Positions 20,592-24,201 of a stretch of DNA of 24,201 nucleotides are shown here, one piece after another. Numbering within the stretch: the stretch's first letter is position 1; each line of letters starts with the position of its first letter. The DNA is from UBA2377 sp964429385. Lineage in GTDB: Bacteria > Verrucomicrobiota > Verrucomicrobiia > Opitutales > Opitutaceae. Below the pieces are notes generated by a model, which worked only from the letters and a program-made list of their open reading frames with translations, was not told the origin of the DNA and did not search any database. The translations under genes were made by a program, and so were the position numbers. Location: positions 1 through 24,201 of the forward strand of contig CAYSBR010000050.1 in NCBI GenBank assembly GCA_964429385.1, read 5' to 3'.

Positions 20592-22550
20592 TTGAAAACT
20601 CCGTCGAAAAACAAATCCACCCCCGCTTGGTCAGCGGCCAAGTCCGAGGAGCTTTACGGCCTCAAACGCTGGGGTTCCGGCCACTTTTCCGTGGATGACG
20701 ACGGTTTGATCAACGTCCAACCCCTGGCCGACGGTCGCAGCATCCGCGTGATGGATGTCGTGCAGGAAGCCCTCGGCATGGGCCTGCAGGCGCCGATGGT
20801 CATCCGCTTTCAGGATCTCCTCCGCCACCGGGTCGTCCAGCTCAACGAACTGTTTCGCAAGGCCATCAAGGAAGAAGGCTACAAGGGCGAATACCGCGGC
20901 GTCTTCCCTATCAAGGTCAATCAGTTGCGCGAGGTCGTGGACGAGATCGTCGCCGCCGGCAAGGACTACAACTACGGCTTGGAAGCCGGCTCCAAGCCCG
21001 AGTTGATGATCGCCCTCGCCATGCACGAAGGGGCCCAGCGCCTCATCATCTGCAACGGCTACAAGGACCACGATTACATCCGCCTCGCCCTCCTCGGCCG
21101 CAAGCTCGGCAAGAAGATCATCATCGTCGTCGAACAGCTGCAGGAGCTCGACGATATCATCCGCATCTCCGACGAAACCGGCGTGAAGCCTCTCATCGGC
21201 TTCCGCGCCAAGCTCCAGACCCGCGGCGAAGGTAAGTGGGCCATGTCCAGCGGCGACAACGCCAAGTTCGGCCTCAACACCGCCGAAATCCTTTTCGCCT
21301 GTGAGAAGCTCCGGGCCGCCAATCTCACCGCCGCCCTCAAGCTCGTCCACTTTCACATCGGCTCGCAGGTGCCCAACATCATCACGATCAAGAATGCCGT
21401 GATCGAGGCCTCCCGCTTCTACTGCCAGCTCAGCAAGATGGGCTTCCCCATGGGCTATCTCGACGTCGGCGGCGGGCTCGGCATCGACTACGACGGCTCC
21501 CGCACCAACTACGAATCCTCCATGAACTACTCGATGGAGGAGTATGCGCGCGACGTCGTCTTCAACATCCGCGAGATTTGCACCGCCTCCGGTGTGCGTG
21601 TGCCCGACATCGTCAGCGAATCCGGCCGCGCCATCGTCGCCCCCCACTCCCTCCTCGTCGTCGAAGTCTTCGAGCGCATCAACAAGCGCGAATCCCTCGG
21701 CAAGCAGCACCAGCCGAAGGTGAAGCACAAGGTCGTGACCGATCTCGAAACCCTCCTCAAAAACCGCACCAAGCTCGGACGGCTCGAGCGCTTCCACGAC
21801 GCCATCCAAAAAAAGGAGGAAGCCTTCTCCCTCTTCAACCTCGGTTATCTCGACCTCGAAAACCGCGCCGCCGCCGAATCCGTCTTCTGGCAGATCTGCG
21901 AACAGATCGCCAAGGAGACTCAGCAGGCCGGCTACGTGCCCGAGGAACTCCACGACCTCAACAAGCTTCTCGCCGACCAGTATGTCTGCAACTTCTCGGT
22001 CTTCCAGTCGTTGCTCGACCACTGGGCGCTCAAACAGCTCTTCCCTGTCGCCCCGCTCCACCGCCTGACCGAAAAACCCTCGGTCAACGCGATCCTCGTG
22101 GACATCACCTGCGACTCCGACGGCAAGATCAACAGCTTCATTGATCTGCAGGACACCAAGGACTACCTCCAGCTCCACCCGCTCAACAGCAAGCCCTACT
22201 ACCTCGGCATCTTCCTCACCGGCGCCTATCAGGACATCATGGGCGACCTGCACAACCTCTTCGGCCGCGTCAACGAAGTGCACGTCTTCCTCGAAGACGA
22301 CGAGCACAACGGCTTCTACATCGAGGAGGCCCTCGCCGGCTCGCGCGTATCCGACGTCATCGAAGGCGTCCAATACCAGTGGGAAGAGCTGTGCCGCCGC
22401 ATCAAGCAGCAGATCGACCACGCCACACGCAAAGATCTCATCAAGCCGCGCGAAGGCGTCCGTCTCGTCGAGTTCTACGAATCGCAGATGCTCGCCAAGA
22501 CCTACCTCAACATCGAGGCCCGCCACGCGCGGAAGCGCAAAAAGCGCTGA
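20592..22550 (+). CDS. speA: Biosynthetic arginine decarboxylase
   Basis: SpeA converts arginine to agmatine, the first step of the agmatine route to putrescine and spermidine. The 652-residue length and motifs match the family. WSAAKSEELYGLKRWGSGHFSV is near the N-terminus. GVFPIKVNQLREVV holds the PLP lysine at about 108. GLEAGSKPELM, HFHIGSQVPNI and YLDVGGGLGIDYDGSRT form the alanine-racemase-type barrel, and SESGRAIVAPHSLLV follows. The start must be TTG 20592: an in-frame TAA lies at 20571, no ATG or GTG occurs between them, and the next ATG (codon 54) would cut conserved sequence. The weak start and lack of a clear ribosome-binding site suggest modest translation. speB, speC and other polyamine genes are not in the window. 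Confidence 0.95.
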   Translation: MKTPSKNKSTPAWSAAKSEELYGLKRWGSGHFSVDDDGLINVQPLADGRSIRVMDVVQEALGMGLQAPMVIRFQDLLRHRVVQLNELFRKAIKEEGYKGEYRGVFPIKVNQLREVVDEIVAAGKDYNYGLEAGSKPELMIALAMHEGAQRLIICNGYKDHDYIRLALLGRKLGKKIIIVVEQLQELDDIIRISDETGVKPLIGFRAKLQTRGEGKWAMSSGDNAKFGLNTAEILFACEKLRAANLTAALKLVHFHIGSQVPNIITIKNAVIEASRFYCQLSKMGFPMGYLDVGGGLGIDYDGSRTNYESSMNYSMEEYARDVVFNIREICTASGVRVPDIVSESGRAIVAPHSLLVVEVFERINKRESLGKQHQPKVKHKVVTDLETLLKNRTKLGRLERFHDAIQKKEEAFSLFNLGYLDLENRAAAESVFWQICEQIAKETQQAGYVPEELHDLNKLLADQYVCNFSVFQSLLDHWALKQLFPVAPLHRLTEKPSVNAILVDITCDSDGKINSFIDLQDTKDYLQLHPLNSKPYYLGIFLTGAYQDIMGDLHNLFGRVNEVHVFLEDDEHNGFYIEEALAGSRVSDVIEGVQYQWEELCRRIKQQIDHATRKDLIKPREGVRLVEFYESQMLAKTYLNIEARHARKRKKR

Positions 22551-22604
22551 TCCGCAGTCCACCCAATCCCATCAAGGCACGTTTCGCTCCAGAGAGGAAG
22601 CCCG

Positions 22605-22629
22605 CCCACGCTTCTCCGGAAGTCGTGGG
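22605..22629. terminator. Hairpin between convergent speA and menB, possible bidirectional terminator
   Basis: CCCACG-CTTC (22605-22614) pairs with GAAG-t-CGTGGG (22619-22629) around a TCCG loop, giving ten base pairs with one bulged T. No T-run follows on either strand, so it may work only with Rho or as an RNA 3'-end stabiliser. The rest of 22551-22679 shows nothing else I can support. Confidence 0.35.
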
Positions 22630-22679
22630 GTTCGGCGTGAAGGATTGTCCGCTTCCCGCTGACTCTGCCGCCGTGCCGA

Positions 22680-23513
22680 TCAGGGCAGCCAGGGAAACTT
22701 GCGCGCTTCCGGCCGGCGCTTTTCCCGCTGGGCGGAGTGAAATTCCTTCGCCTCCGCGCTCATATAGTAGAGCAGTGTGGCGTTGCCCGCGAGTTCCTGG
22801 ATACCCGCCTGCCCGTCAAGTTCGGCGTTGAACCCGCTCTTGAGCAGCCGGATGGCCAACGGACTGTGCTGCAGGATCTCCCGCGCCCACTGCACGCCCT
22901 CCTCCTCAAGCGCGGCGACGGACACCACCTTGTTCACCAGCCCCATCTCCAGCGCCTCCTCCGCGTTGTATTGCCGGCAAAGATACCAGATCTCCCGCGC
23001 CTTCTTCTGGCCGACCAGCCGGGCGAGATAGCTGGCACCAAAGCCGCCGTCAAAACTGCCCATCCGCGGGCCGACCTGACCAAACACCCCATTGTCCGCG
23101 GCAATCGTCAGATCGCACACCACATGCAGCACATGCCCGCCGCCGATGGCATAGCCGGCTACCAGCGCAATCACGACCTTGGGCATCGAGCGGATGAGCT
23201 TCTGCAGGTCCAACACATTGAGCCGGGGCACGCCATCGCCGCCCACATAGCCGGCCGGGCCCCGCACACTCTGATCTCCGCCCGCACAGAAAGCGTATTT
23301 GCCGTCCGTATGCGGGCCGGCCCCCGTCAGCAGCACCACCCCGACCGCCTGGTCGTCGCGCGCATCACTGAATGCCTCGAACAATTGTGTGACTGTCTCC
23401 GGCCGGAACGCATTCCGCTTCTCGGGCCGGTTGAGGGTGATTTTGGCAATCCCCTCCGCCTTTTCATAACGGATATCACTGTAATTTTTGACCGTTTTCC
23501 ACTCGATGGACAT
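22680..23513 (-). CDS. menB: 1,4-dihydroxy-2-naphthoyl-CoA synthase
   Basis: MenB closes the naphthoquinone ring in menaquinone synthesis, turning o-succinylbenzoyl-CoA into 1,4-dihydroxy-2-naphthoyl-CoA. The 277-residue crotonase-fold protein shows KITLNRPEKRNAFRP, the oxyanion-hole segment KYAFCAGGDQSVRG, GYAIGGGHVLHVVCDLTIAA, and FGQVGPRMGSFDGGFGASYLAR. Near the C-terminus, GQAGIQELAGNATLLYYM is diagnostic of MenB rather than general enoyl-CoA hydratases. ATG 23513 gives MSIEWKTVKNYSDIRYEK, a normal MenB N-terminus. It stands alone, since no other men gene is in the window, and is convergent with speA. Its presence implies a menaquinone-using respiratory chain. It lies 281 bases downstream, in reading direction, of the IS110 transposase stop. 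Confidence 0.96.
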   Translation of the reverse strand: MSIEWKTVKNYSDIRYEKAEGIAKITLNRPEKRNAFRPETVTQLFEAFSDARDDQAVGVVLLTGAGPHTDGKYAFCAGGDQSVRGPAGYVGGDGVPRLNVLDLQKLIRSMPKVVIALVAGYAIGGGHVLHVVCDLTIAADNGVFGQVGPRMGSFDGGFGASYLARLVGQKKAREIWYLCRQYNAEEALEMGLVNKVVSVAALEEEGVQWAREILQHSPLAIRLLKSGFNAELDGQAGIQELAGNATLLYYMSAEAKEFHSAQREKRRPEARKFPWLP

Positions 23514-23640
23514 ACCCCACTTGGCGGGAAATCCCCTCCGCCCGCAACCGTTTTAGCATGGCCTGAAGTCCTGCGGATATTCCGGCTTCCCCACCCCACC
23601 GCAGCAAACTCCAAACCTCGCACCTACCGCCCCGCCGCCA

Positions 23641-23776
23641 TCTGGTTGTCAGAGCCGAAGCAAGACAGCCTTGATCGTGCCGTTCAGATTCTCATGGCCA
23701 GTCCGTTCGTGAAGAAGCCGGATTCTAGATTTGAGTCATTCAGGATCACCAACCAGAAATGAAGACACCCAACCAG
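23641..23776. repeat. Inverted and direct CAACCAG repeats in the menB/IS110 gap
   Basis: TCTGGTTG at 23641-23648 is the exact inverse of CAACCAGA at 23750-23757, and a second CAACCAG follows at 23770-23776. The 117-bp piece so bounded has no convincing gene. One frame ends in a short peptide (MASPFVKKPDSRFESF...) with no recognised family. The remainder of 23514-23794 shows nothing else clear. Confidence 0.3.
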
Positions 23777-23794
23777 TAGGAATGAGCAGCGGTG

Positions 23795-24201
23795 TTAGTG
23801 AACAAGGACAAAGTGAGGATCGGCGAGGAGCCGGTTGAGCACGTGGAGCATTTTTCGCATAACAGCAACGAGTGAGACCATCTTGGGTTTGCCGGCGGCG
23901 ATCAGGCGCTGATAATAGGCTCGCAGCACCGGATTGTAGCGCGTGGCCGCGAGGGCGGCCATGTAGAGGACATGCCGGACTGTTGCCCGTCCGCCACGCA
24001 CATGGCGCGCGCGTTGACTACGTCCGCTGTCACGTGCGTGGGGCGCGACCCCAATCAGGGCGGAGAGCTGGGGCGAATCGATCTCGCCGAGTTCGGGCAC
24101 GTAGGCCAGCAAGGTGGCGACCAGCACCGGTCCAGCGCCTTGGAGTTCGCCGAAGAATCCATCCCCAACACCCGCGAGTGCCTGACGGCCTGCGCCCGGC
24201 A
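23795..24201 (-). CDS. IS110-family transposase, C-terminal part (cut by right window edge)
   Basis: The reading frame is open from the right edge to the TAA at 23795 and gives about 135 residues. It has the features of the IS110/IS116/IS902 C-terminal domain (Transposase_20): GAGPVLVATLLAYVPELG, a helix-hairpin-helix-like start, then SPQLSALIGVAPHARDSG and RHVRGGRATVRHVLYMAALAATRYNP, and AYYQRLIAAGKPKMVSLVAVMRKMLHVLNRLL. The DSG serine lies where these DEDD/serine recombinases have their conserved serine, though I infer that position without an alignment. The N-terminal RuvC-like DEDD domain must lie beyond the window. The visible part has no frameshift or stop, so the copy may be intact. 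Elements of this family move with the help of a bridge RNA made from a non-coding end. Confidence 0.9.
   Translation of the reverse strand, partial: PGAGRQALAGVGDGFFGELQGAGPVLVATLLAYVPELGEIDSPQLSALIGVAPHARDSGRSQRARHVRGGRATVRHVLYMAALAATRYNPVLRAYYQRLIAAGKPKMVSLVAVMRKMLHVLNRLLADPHFVLVH
23795..24201 (-). mobile_element. IS110-family insertion sequence, partial; outer ends not resolved
   Basis: The element is known only from its transposase. IS110 elements usually lack terminal inverted repeats, so the left boundary cannot be fixed from this one copy. It falls somewhere in 23514-23794, and the right end is outside the window. Confidence 0.75.

Noticed and set aside
20631..22562. Open frame of 643 codons on the minus strand opposite speA
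   Set aside because: Acidic, repetitive translation (strings of V, D, E, G) typical of an antisense shadow; speA is unambiguous on the plus strand.
23692..23762. Small peptide frame beginning MASPFVKKPDSRF on the plus strand
   Set aside because: Too short, no clear ribosome-binding site, no recognised family, and it lies in an area of repeats beside an insertion sequence.
1..24201. CRISPR arrays, toxin-antitoxin pairs, phage genes or a defence island
   Set aside because: No regularly spaced repeats, and no nuclease, methylase, phage structural or small paired toxin genes were seen.

Overview
The window is GC-rich, densely coding bacterial chromosome, with genes on both strands and short intergenic gaps. 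Several features together suggest a Gram-negative member of the PVC group, most likely Verrucomicrobia of the Opitutus type: a fused SecDF beside yajC and recJ, an mcsA-mcsB-clpC cluster without ctsR, a glutaminyl-tRNA synthetase, a DUF5703 sugar-hydrolase-like protein, and a prepilin with an AFTLIELL leader. Taxonomy is inferred from gene content and protein style; no search was run. Most start codons lack a strong Shine-Dalgarno sequence.

Layout. Positions 1-3290 (minus): mcsA, mcsB and the first 555 codons of clpC, which runs off the left edge. This is a protein-quality-control operon with arginine phosphorylation. Positions 3443-4309 (minus): an ilvE-type class IV aminotransferase. Positions 4420-8803 (plus): a pseudopilin, a regulated manganese-dependent pyrophosphatase (DHH, CBS, DRTGG, DHHA2) and glnS. 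Positions 8954-10345 (minus): gltX, convergent with glnS across a terminator hairpin. Positions 10404-11162 (plus): a compact M14-type zinc deacylase or peptidase. Positions 11137-12779 (minus): an SDR oxidoreductase translationally linked by a GTGA overlap to an RluA-family pseudouridine synthase. Positions 12834-15481 (plus): a short ribosome hibernation factor with a strong terminator, then the DUF5703 protein. Positions 15572-20492 (minus): yajC, secDF and recJ in one run, followed by tRNA-Arg(ACG) and its terminator. Positions 20592-22550 (plus): speA. Positions 22680-23513 (minus): menB. From 23795 to the right edge (minus) lies the C-terminal part of an IS110-family transposase.

Most of the window is housekeeping: protein export (yajC-secDF), DNA repair (recJ), aminoacyl-tRNA supply (glnS, gltX, tRNA-Arg), translation control (hpf, rluA-like), polyamine synthesis (speA), menaquinone synthesis (menB) and proteostasis (mcsA-mcsB-clpC). 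The less ordinary signals are four. One is an in-frame insertion in GlnRS encoded by a palindromic DNA segment. The second is a set of three phased GTCATAA half-sites in front of the pseudopilin. The third is the DUF5703 protein of unknown substrate. The fourth is the IS110 edge with a nearby inverted-repeat-bounded segment. No CRISPR array, prophage or obvious defence island is visible.
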